A stretch of 64,000 nt of DNA from positions 2,153,501 through 2,217,500 of the forward strand of contig NZ_CP010796.1 in NCBI RefSeq assembly GCF_001483965.1, read 5' to 3'. The notes below the pieces were generated by a model, which saw only the letters and a list, made by a program, of their open reading frames with translations, did not search any database and was not told where the DNA came from. This stretch comes from Carnobacterium sp. CP1 (GTDB lineage Bacteria > Bacillota > Bacilli > Lactobacillales > Carnobacteriaceae). Below are positions 57,187-64,000 of the stretch, piece after piece. How positions within the stretch are numbered: the first letter of the stretch is position 1; each line of letters begins with the position of its first letter. The position numbers were made by a program, and so were the translations under genes.

Positions 57187-58530
57187 GTGTTGACATTGAT
57201 CGGCAGAGAGCTGTTGTTTAGCGAGTTAAGGGAACCTTTAGAAGAGATAGCAGGAATCATTCAGATGGAAGGATTTTGTGAAAAAAACGGACAAATAAAA
57301 TGCAATCGCTGCGGAGCGAGCGAGTCGTCTGACCGGCAATCAGCGCCATGTGCTTGTGGACCGGTATGCTATTACTGTAGACGTTGTTTGCAGATGGGGA
57401 AAGTCAAGCGGTGCAGTCTATTGTATTCTTTACCAGAAAGCAATCAGTTCCTGCCTTTACAGGAGCCCATATTGACATGGAAAGGAGACTTATCTCAGCA
57501 GCAGCAAGAAGCTTCCCAAGACATTATTCAATCGATTGAGTCTGGAGAAACTCGTTTGATCTGGGCGGTAGCAGGTGCGGGAAAGACCGAGATGATTTTC
57601 AAAGGAATCGAAGTGGCGTTAAGAAATAAAAAACGAGTCTGTATTGCTTCGCCACGTGTGGATGTTTGTTTGGAATTGGCTCCTAGATTAAAAAAGGCTT
57701 TTCAAGAAGTAGAGCAAGTCGTTTTGTATGGCGGAGCAGAAGATCCTTACCAGTACACTCAGCTGGTTATTGCCACAACTCATCAGCTGCTGCGATTCAG
57801 TCAAGCTTTTGATGTATTGATCATCGATGAGATCGATGCGTTCCCGTTTCCTGTTGACCAATCGCTGCAATTTGCGGCTCAAAAAGCTAAGAAAACGGAT
57901 GGAACGCTCATCTATTTATCAGCTACTCCTAGCAAGAAAATGCAGCAAGCTATCCAACGGAAAACAGTAGCAGCTTCTATCTTGCCGGCTCGTTACCATG
58001 GGTTTCCTTTGCCTGAACCACAGTTAAAGTGGAGCGGGGACTGGAAAAAAGCCATTAGACAAGAAAAACGAAAAGGAGCCTTTTTTAAACAAGTAGAAGA
58101 GCTGCTGATCCGGAAAAGACGTTTTTTAGTTTTTCTGCCTAATATTGTTTTAATGCAGCAATTAGCTCTGCTCTTAGAAAAAGAATATCCTGCCAGACAA
58201 TTTGCTACAGTATATGCCGAAGATCCGGAACGCAAAGAAAAAGTCCTGCAGATGCGGCAAGAAGCATATGATTTCCTTTTGACTACGACGATCTTAGAGC
58301 GGGGAGTGACTTTTCGAGATATCGATGTGCTGGTTTTGGGAGCAGAAGATCCGTCTTTTACTGAATCGGCTCTAGTACAAATTGCTGGCCGAGCAGGCAG
58401 ACACCGCGAATTTCCAAGGGGATTAGTATTGTTTTACCATTATGGCCAAACGAGAGCCATCAAAGGAGCGGTCAAGCAAATCAAACGGATGAACCGCCTG
58501 GCTCGTGAAAGAGGGTTGGTGAAATCGTGA
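57187..58530 (+). CDS. comFA: Competence DNA-uptake helicase ComFA
   Basis: A 447-residue superfamily 2 ATPase that helps pull single-stranded DNA into the cell during transformation. A four-Cys zinc motif is near 38-75 (CNRCGAS, CACGPVCYYCRRC). Walker A is AVAGAGKTEM, the Walker B box is IIDEIDAFP, and QIAGRAGRHREFPRG is motif VI. Several starts are possible at the 5' end; GTG at 57187 has the best spacing to AAAGAGG. Its stop overlaps comFC. Gene order matches Bacillus comF without comFB. Confidence 0.92.
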   Translation: MLTLIGRELLFSELREPLEEIAGIIQMEGFCEKNGQIKCNRCGASESSDRQSAPCACGPVCYYCRRCLQMGKVKRCSLLYSLPESNQFLPLQEPILTWKGDLSQQQQEASQDIIQSIESGETRLIWAVAGAGKTEMIFKGIEVALRNKKRVCIASPRVDVCLELAPRLKKAFQEVEQVVLYGGAEDPYQYTQLVIATTHQLLRFSQAFDVLIIDEIDAFPFPVDQSLQFAAQKAKKTDGTLIYLSATPSKKMQQAIQRKTVAASILPARYHGFPLPEPQLKWSGDWKKAIRQEKRKGAFFKQVEELLIRKRRFLVFLPNIVLMQQLALLLEKEYPARQFATVYAEDPERKEKVLQMRQEAYDFLLTTTILERGVTFRDIDVLVLGAEDPSFTESALVQIAGRAGRHREFPRGLVLFYHYGQTRAIKGAVKQIKRMNRLARERGLVKS

Positions 58531-59225
58531 TAAACTGTTTATGGTGTGGTAAAAAAGAGACGGAAAAATTGCGGTTAGGAGATTTGATTTTATTTAAAAA
58601 AATCGAATCGACGGTCTGTTGCCAAGAATGTCGTCAAAAACTAGTGAAATTAGCTGGACGTTCCGTTTGTCCTGGGTGTTGCCGAGAATGGCTTGAAGCT
58701 GGGTTATGCTCGGATTGCTTGAGGTGGCAGGCTGATTATCCTGATTATGTTTTTAAACAAATTGCACTTTACCAGTACAATGCTTTTTTAAAAGAATGGA
58801 TCGAAGCCTTTAAATACAAAGGGGATCACCGTTTAGCGCAATTGTTCAAACAAGAAGTGCGAGAGTACTTCAATCAGCCGGTTCACAAAAATAAAATCTG
58901 CATACCGATTCCGATTAGCCAAACGAGTTTAGAATTACGCGGCTTTAACCAAGTAGAAGCCATTTTGCAAGCTGCGGAAATCGCGTACTTGCCTGTGCTG
59001 CATCATATCGGAACCGGAAAGAAACAATCGAGCAAAGACCGTAAAGGCCGTATGCTGTCGCCGCAGCCGTTTCAACTAGATGAACGATACCGAGAACAGT
59101 TAAAAGATAGAGACGTTATTTTAGTAGACGATGTGTATACGACTGGCCGAACGTTGTTTCATGCAGCTGAACTGCTGCGGACAACGGAGCTGAAAACGAT
59201 CGAAACCTTTACGATTGCCAGATAA
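58527..59225 (+). CDS. comFC: Competence-associated phosphoribosyltransferase-like ComFC
   Basis: A 232-residue ComFC/GntX protein. Cys pairs near the N-terminus (CLWCGKKE, CCQECRQK, CPGCC, CSDC) form a zinc-binding part, and the C-terminal domain has the PRPP-binding loop VILVDDVYTTGRTL. It is needed for efficient DNA uptake with ComFA. The GTG start overlaps the comFA stop codon by four bases, so the two are coupled. Confidence 0.93.
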   Translation: MINCLWCGKKETEKLRLGDLILFKKIESTVCCQECRQKLVKLAGRSVCPGCCREWLEAGLCSDCLRWQADYPDYVFKQIALYQYNAFLKEWIEAFKYKGDHRLAQLFKQEVREYFNQPVHKNKICIPIPISQTSLELRGFNQVEAILQAAEIAYLPVLHHIGTGKKQSSKDRKGRMLSPQPFQLDERYREQLKDRDVILVDDVYTTGRTLFHAAELLRTTELKTIETFTIAR

Positions 59226-59248
59226 AAACACTCGCTTGTTGATTTTGT

Positions 59249-59277
59249 TTGTCAATTAAAGCGCTATCCTATATAAT
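59249..59277 (+). promoter_or_regulatory. Promoter of hpf
   Basis: TTGTCA (59249-59254) and TATAAT (59272-59277) with a 17-base spacer give a near-consensus vegetative promoter. The start site falls about 75 bases before the gene. Confidence 0.85.
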
Positions 59278-59278
59278 T

Positions 59279-59340
59279 GGTTTAAGCAAACCATCAGTTG
59301 AGTGGTCCAACTGATGTTGCTGATTCTGATACACAATCAG
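59279..59340 (+). promoter_or_regulatory. Three consecutive hairpins in the hpf leader
   Basis: GGTTT/AAACC (59279-59292), CATCAGTTG/CAACTGATG (59292-59316) and CTGATT/AATCAG (59320-59340) fill the leader up to the ribosome binding site AAAGGGGAGAG. They may protect the mRNA or control translation. Confidence 0.5.
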
Positions 59341-59359
59341 ATGAAAGGGGAGAGTGTTT

Positions 59360-59902
59360 ATGTTTAAATATAATATCCGTGGCGAAAATATTGAGGTGAC
59401 TGCAGCAATTCGTAGTTATGTTGAAAAAAAAGTCAGTAAAATTGAACGTTATTTTACTGATGTGCCAGAATCGACAGCACATGTAAACCTAAAAACATAT
59501 TCTGACAAAACTGCGAAAGTGGAGGTAACCATCCCACTTCCTTATTTAGTTTTACGTGCGGAAGAAACCTCACCTGATTTATATGGAAGTGTAGATCTTG
59601 TAGTTGATAAACTAGAAAGACAAATGCGCAAATACAAAACCAAAATCAATCGTAAATCACGAGAAAAAGGTTTTGCCATGCAAGTTCCTGTGGAAGAAGG
59701 ATACGATGAAGACCTTGAGCATGATGTAGACATTGTCAGAACAAAACGCTTGTCATTGAAACCGATGGATAGCGAAGAAGCTGTTTTGCAAATGAATATG
59801 TTAGGTCATAACTTTTTTATCTTTGAAGATGCTGAAACAAATGGAACAAGCATAGTCTATAGTCGTAAAGACGGAAAATACGGTTTAATCGAAACAGATT
59901 AA
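59360..59902 (+). CDS. hpf: Long-form ribosome hibernation promoting factor
   Basis: A 180-residue long HPF. The N-terminal S30AE/YfiA domain (about 1-100, MFKYNIRGENIEVTAAIRSYVEKK) binds the decoding centre. The C-terminal domain (about 120-180, TKRLSLKPMDSEEAVLQMNMLGHNFFIF) dimerises two ribosomes into an inactive 100S particle in stationary phase. The ATG at 59360 is preferred over GTG at 59354 from spacing to AAAGGGGAGAG. It is monocistronic with a good promoter and terminator. Confidence 0.96.
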   Translation: MFKYNIRGENIEVTAAIRSYVEKKVSKIERYFTDVPESTAHVNLKTYSDKTAKVEVTIPLPYLVLRAEETSPDLYGSVDLVVDKLERQMRKYKTKINRKSREKGFAMQVPVEEGYDEDLEHDVDIVRTKRLSLKPMDSEEAVLQMNMLGHNFFIFEDAETNGTSIVYSRKDGKYGLIETD

Positions 59903-59934
59903 AGATTGGAATCAATACGGTTAGAAAAGAAAGT

Positions 59935-59975
59935 TTGGAAAAAGCCTATCGGGCTTTTTCCAAGCTTCTTTTTTT
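59935..59975 (+). terminator. Terminator after hpf
   Basis: TTGGAAAAAGCC and GGCTTTTTCCAA form a 12-base-pair stem, followed by GCTTCTTTTTTTTT. Confidence 0.92.
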
Positions 59976-60219
59976 TTGCTTCATTGGTTGCTTTATTGGC
60001 TTTGAGTATGCTGTTGACTGCTAGATTTCCCTACAAAAGGGTTTCAATTGGAGATAAGTAATGATAGAATTAAAAAGAATGTTGACGATTGTCAATAAAA
60101 AAATTAAAAAAATTAAAAACTTTGGCAAAAAATGACAATACTAGATTACGATCACAATTGATAATGAAGCAAAAAAATAAATCCCAATAGAATAAGCAAC
60201 ACATAGAGGAGAAAATTGA
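59976..60219 (+). other. AT-rich secA upstream region
   Basis: No gene is seen. It holds TTGACGATTGTCAA (60082-60095), a near-palindrome whose ATTGTCA recurs inverted as TGACAAT about 45 bases on. A possible -10 box TAGAAT at about 60065 has a poor -35. The region probably carries the secA promoter, but I cannot place it firmly. Confidence 0.4.
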
Positions 60220-62745
60220 ATGGCAAATTTTTTACGTAATTTAATTGAGAACGATAAAAAAGAAATCAAAAGTTTAGGAAAAGTCGCAGACCAAATCGAA
60301 GCTTTTGCTGATCGTATGGCTGCCTTGTCTGATGAAGAGCTGCAAGCGAAAACGCCAGAATTAAAACAACGTTATCAAGCAGGAGAAACACTAGATGCCT
60401 TGTTGCCTGAGGCTTTTGCTGTGGTTCGTGAGGCTGCTAAGCGGGTATTAGGCTTGTATCCTTACCGCGTACAATTAATGGGTGGCGTGACTCTTCACAG
60501 AGGAAACATTCCTGAGATGAAGACAGGTGAGGGTAAAACATTAACGGCTACAATGCCTGTTTATTTGAATGCCTTAACCGGCGAAGGCGTTCATGTTGTA
60601 ACAGTCAATGAATATCTGGCCAGCCGTGATGCTGTTGAAATGGGAGAATTGTATCAATGGTTAGGATTAACGGTTGGTTTAAATTTGAATTCAAAATCAG
60701 CTGAAGAAAAGCGCGAAGCTTATTTATCAGATGTTATGTACAGCACGAACAATGAAATGGGATTCGATTATTTAAGAGACAATATGGTCGTTTACAGAGA
60801 ACAAATGGTTCAACGCCCATTAAACTATGCGATCGTCGATGAAGTAGACTCCATTTTAATTGATGAAGCGAGAACACCTTTGATCATTTCAGGGCAAGCA
60901 GAAAAATCAACGACTCTTTATACCCGTGCGGATTTTTTCGTTAAAGGCCTAAAAGAAGAAGAAGACTACACGATCGATGTGCAATCGAAAACCGTTGTCT
61001 TGACAGAAGTAGGAATGGAAAAAGCCGAGAAAGCTTTCCGGGTCGAAAATTTATATGATGTGGAAAACCAAGGGTTGACGCATCACCTAGACCAAGCTTT
61101 ACGCGCCAACTACATTATGATGTTCGACATTGATTATGTTGTTCAAGACGATAAAATCATGATTGTTGACCAATTTACTGGTCGAATCATGGAAGGCCGC
61201 CGTTACTCTGACGGACTTCACCAAGCGATCGAAGCGAAAGAAGGCGTCACGATTCAAAATGAATCAAAAACGATGGCGAATATCACTTTCCAGAACTTCT
61301 TTAGAATGTATAAAAAACTAGCCGGAATGACCGGAACAGCTAAGACGGAAGAAGAAGAGTTCCGTGAAATCTACAACATCAGTGTGGTAGCTATCCCGAC
61401 GAATAAACCTTTAATTCGGGATGACCGTCCTGATTTGCTGTATCCGTCATTGATCAGCAAATTCGAAGCTGTTGTGGAGGAAATCAAAGAACGTCATGCT
61501 ACCGGACAACCGATTTTGGTTGGTACAGTGGCAGTTGAAACGTCTGAATTATTGTCTGGCTTGTTGAAGCAAGCCCGTATTCCACATGAAGTGTTAAATG
61601 CTAAGAATCACTTTAAAGAAGCGGAAATCATTACTAATGCAGGGCAAAAAGGTTCAATCACTATTGCTACTAATATGGCAGGACGTGGAACAGATATCAA
61701 ATTAGGAGCCGGTGTTCGAGAAGTAGGCGGCCTTTGTGTTATTGGTACCGAACGTCACGAATCCCGACGGATCGATAACCAATTGCGTGGACGTGCTGGT
61801 CGACAAGGCGATCCAGGTGTGACACAATTTTACCTTTCATTGGAAGACGATTTAATGAGACGTTTTGGTTCTGAACGCATTCAAGCGGTATTAGAACGTT
61901 TAAAAGTTCAAGATGAAGATGCTGTTATTCAAAGCAAAATGATTTCGCGTCAAGTGGAATCTGCACAAAAACGAGTTGAAGGAAACAACTACGACACACG
62001 TAAAAATGTTTTGCAATACGATGACGTGATGCGTGAACAACGGGAAATTATGTACAATCAAAGATTAGAAGTCATTATGGCACAAGATTCATTGAAACAT
62101 GTAACGGTACCGATGATTCAACGCTCAATCGAACGAATGGTACAATTGCATACGCAAGGACCGAAAGAAGAATGGAATCTACAAAATATTTTAGATTTTG
62201 CTCATTCTGCTGTAGTGCACCCGGATGACTTAACATTAGCTGATTTAGAAAATAAAACGCCTGAAGAAATCCAAACGAATTTATTGGAAGCAGCTAAAAA
62301 GATTTATGCGGAGAAAGAACAGCAATTGAACGGTACAGAGCAAGTGTTAGAATTTGAAAAAGTGGTTATTTTGCGAGTAGTCGACAGCAAATGGACAGAT
62401 CACATTGATACAATGGATCAATTGCGTCAAGGAATTGGTTTGGTAGCTTATGGACAAGCTAATCCACTAGTTGAATACCAAACAGAAGGATTCAGACTTT
62501 TCGAAGAAATGATTGCAGCGATTGATTATGATGTAACTCGTTTGTTGATGAAGTCGCAAATTCGTCAAAACTTGCAACGTGAACAAGTGGCTAAAGGAAC
62601 AACAGCGCGTTCTGCCGGTGACGGTGAAGTTGTGAAAGAAGCAAAGAAAAAACCAATTAAAATTGACGGTTCAAAAATAGGCCGCAATGACCCTTGTCCG
62701 TGCGGCAGCGGGAAAAAGTATAAAAACTGTCATGGTAAAGTTTAA
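60220..62745 (+). CDS. secA: Preprotein translocase ATPase SecA
   Basis: An 841-residue motor that pushes unfolded proteins through SecYEG. Walker A is TGEGKT (102-107), Walker [21 protein letters not shown], and the second ATPase half holds [13 protein letters not shown] and [11 protein letters not shown] basic linker leads to the C-terminal zinc motif [17 protein letters not shown], which binds SecB-like partners or phospholipid. Length equals that of Bacillus SecA. The start follows GAGGAGAAAA. It lies between hpf and prfB, as in Bacillus. Confidence 0.98.
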   Translation: MANFLRNLIENDKKEIKSLGKVADQIEAFADRMAALSDEELQAKTPELKQRYQAGETLDALLPEAFAVVREAAKRVLGLYPYRVQLMGGVTLHRGNIPEMKTGEGKTLTATMPVYLNALTGEGVHVVTVNEYLASRDAVEMGELYQWLGLTVGLNLNSKSAEEKREAYLSDVMYSTNNEMGFDYLRDNMVVYREQMVQRPLNYAIVDEVDSILIDEARTPLIISGQAEKSTTLYTRADFFVKGLKEEEDYTIDVQSKTVVLTEVGMEKAEKAFRVENLYDVENQGLTHHLDQALRANYIMMFDIDYVVQDDKIMIVDQFTGRIMEGRRYSDGLHQAIEAKEGVTIQNESKTMANITFQNFFRMYKKLAGMTGTAKTEEEEFREIYNISVVAIPTNKPLIRDDRPDLLYPSLISKFEAVVEEIKERHATGQPILVGTVAVETSELLSGLLKQARIPHEVLNAKNHFKEAEIITNAGQKGSITIATNMAGRGTDIKLGAGVREVGGLCVIGTERHESRRIDNQLRGRAGRQGDPGVTQFYLSLEDDLMRRFGSERIQAVLERLKVQDEDAVIQSKMISRQVESAQKRVEGNNYDTRKNVLQYDDVMREQREIMYNQRLEVIMAQDSLKHVTVPMIQRSIERMVQLHTQGPKEEWNLQNILDFAHSAVVHPDDLTLADLENKTPEEIQTNLLEAAKKIYAEKEQQLNGTEQVLEFEKVVILRVVDSKWTDHIDTMDQLRQGIGLVAYGQANPLVEYQTEGFRLFEEMIAAIDYDVTRLLMKSQIRQNLQREQVAKGTTARSAGDGEVVKEAKKKPIKIDGSKIGRNDPCPCGSGKKYKNCHGKV

Positions 62746-62765
62746 ATAGCCAGATTAAAAAGAGG

Positions 62766-62797
62766 AAAACACGATTTGTGAATCAAATCGTGTTTTT
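62766..62797 (+). terminator. Terminator between secA and prfB
   Basis: AAAACACGATTTG pairs with CAAATCGTGTTTT across TGAAT, followed by T. Confidence 0.9.
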
Positions 62798-62826
62798 CTC
62801 ACTAATCAATTAGAGGAGCGGATACA

Positions 62827-63937
62827 ATGGAAATAAGCGACGTTAGAAATAAACTAGAAACTGCAGCAGGAAAGATTGCCGGTTTCAGGAGGTCTCTTTG
62901 ACTTAGAGGCGATGGAACAAACGATTGCGGCTTACGATGATCAAATGACGGAACCGACATTTTGGGACGATGCTCAAAAAGCACAAGATTTGATCAATGA
63001 AGCCAATATAGTGAAAGAAAAGTACACGAGCTTCAAACAATTGGAAGAAAAGCAAGAAGAGCTAGAAGTATTACTGGAAATGGTTAAGGAAGAAACGGAT
63101 TTAGAATTAGAGAAAGAATTAAATGATGAATTAACAACATTTCTTGCAGTGCTGGATCAATATGAGCTGGATATGCTGCTAAGCGGCCCCTATGATAAAA
63201 ATAATGCGATCATGGAGCTGCATCCTGGAGCAGGCGGAACAGAATCACAAGACTGGGGCAGCATGTTGCTGCGGATGTACACGCGCTGGGCTGAGAAAAA
63301 AGGGTTCAAAGTGGAAACATTGGATTATCAAGATGGAGATGAAGCAGGTATTAAAAGTGTAACGTTGCTGATTAAAGGCCATAACGCTTATGGCTATTTA
63401 AAAGCCGAAAAAGGCGTTCACCGTTTAGTGCGGATATCTCCGTTTGATTCAGCTGGTCGTAGACATACATCATTTGTTTCCATAGATGTGATTCCTGAAC
63501 TGGCAGGCAATGTCGACATTGATATCAATCCTGAAGATTTAAAAGTGGACACTTATCGGGCTAGCGGAGCCGGCGGACAGCACATCAATAAAACTGATTC
63601 AGCTGTTCGGATCACTCATATTCCAAGCGGGGTCGTAGTGGCTAGTCAAGCTCAACGCTCACAGTTGAAAAATAGAGATCAAGCCATGAATATGCTGAAA
63701 GCAAAGCTGCATCAAATCGAAGTGGAAGAAAAAGAACGAGAAATGGCTGAAATCCGCGGAGAACAAAAAGAAATCGGCTGGGGCTCTCAAATACGTTCTT
63801 ATGTTTTCCACCCTTATACAATGGTGAAAGATCATCGGACCAATTATGAAACTGGGAATGTTACAAATGTTATGGATGGAGATATCGACCCATTTATTAA
63901 TGCTTATTTAAGAAGTAGAATGACTCAAAAAGATTAA
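62827..63937 (+). CDS. prfB: Peptide chain release factor 2 with programmed +1 frameshift
   Basis: RF2 recognises UGA and UAA stops and releases the finished protein. Translation begins at ATG 62827 (AGAGGAGCG upstream), reads 24 codons to CTT (62896-62898), meets in-frame TGA (62899-62901), skips one base and continues at 62900 to the stop at 63937, giving 369 residues. The shift site CTTTGAC with the internal ribosome-binding-like AGGAGG three bases before it is the classic RF2 autoregulatory signal. SPF (in [12 protein letters not shown]) confers UGA reading, and GGQ (in [13 protein letters not shown]) is the catalytic motif. A reading from 62876 alone would miss the first exon. Confidence 0.98.
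62887..62902 (+). promoter_or_regulatory. prfB: prfB programmed frameshift signal
   Basis: AGGAGG (62887-62892), TCT, then CTTTGAC make the +1 shift site. When RF2 is scarce, the ribosome slips at CTT and makes more RF2. Confidence 0.97.
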
Positions 63938-63954
63938 AAAGTAATTAGATTAGG

Positions 63955-63992
63955 AGAAGAACTGTCAAATGTAATGATTTGACAGTTCTTCT
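63955..63992 (+). terminator. Terminator after prfB
   Basis: A 16-base-pair perfect stem (AGAAGAACTGTCAAAT with ATTTGACAGTTCTTCT) has a six-base loop and ends in GTTTTT near the window edge. Confidence 0.92.
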
Positions 63993-64000
63993 GTTTTTAA

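Noticed and set aside
62876-62899. Independent start of prfB at 62876
   Set aside because: The programmed frameshift explains the two frames; 62876 has no suitable start or ribosome binding site.

Overview
The window is a stretch of low-GC Firmicutes chromosome, most likely from a lactic acid bacterium of the Lactobacillales. Carnobacterium or a close relative is the best guess. The basis is codon and base composition, strong AGGAGG-type ribosome binding sites, housekeeping protein types, and blocks of gene order shared with Bacillus. No rRNA, tRNA, phage, insertion sequence or CRISPR array was seen. Nearly all genes are recognisable, and most transcription units end in clear stem-loop terminators.

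Layout. 1-5356: a cut-off lipoprotein, an NmrA-like reductase, a lysine-riboswitch-controlled NhaC-type transporter and a carboxyethylornithine synthase-like gene. 5644-14771: glmS, the mannitol operon mtlA-mtlR-mtlF-mtlD and a PfkB-family sugar kinase. 15023-21199: a putative permease with a gamma-glutamyltranspeptidase-like protein, glycerate kinase, a DUF975 membrane protein and pfkA. 21485-27280: the Leloir galactose operon galK-galE-galT-galM with a LacI-type regulator. 27482-29537: an RluA-type pseudouridine synthase, an SDR protein and a CsbD stress protein. 29538-30313: a gene-free stretch that looks like a structured non-coding RNA. 30314-40537: a block ordered as in Bacillus (tsaB, two acetyltransferases, tsaD, ABC-F protein, rex, ydiK-like, ydiL-like, groES, groEL) with an AlkD-like gene inserted. 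40778-43461: small, mostly unknown membrane, lipoprotein and DoxX-type genes. 43653-46085: NAD salvage (pncB, nadE). 46194-49097: a GT2 glycosyltransferase and an LTA-synthase-family enzyme. 49171-51761: the nagA-nagB-nagR operon. 51856-55969: two LCP proteins around tagO, then a YigZ protein. 56253-63937: degV, comFA, comFC, hpf, secA and prfB, the Bacillus order without the flagellar genes.

How the genes work together. Amino-sugar flux is balanced by glmS (synthesis) and nagAB (breakdown). TTGGTMTA-type motifs resembling NagR/DasR sites lie upstream of both glmS and nagA. Mannitol and galactose are channelled to glycolysis, in which pfkA acts. tagO, the LCP proteins, the LtaS-like enzyme and the GT2 protein serve cell-wall polymer assembly.

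Most notable items: a 175/228-bp structured repeat present twice in inverted orientation, each copy between convergent genes; a candidate structured RNA on the minus strand at about 29736-30076; an apparent ATT start codon for mtlR behind a strong hairpin; a mannitol permease with two tandem IIB domains; and the lysine riboswitch on an NhaC-type transporter that faces a gene acting on ornithine or lysine. I saw no wholly new multi-gene system. The strongest novelty candidates are the RNA and the repeat.
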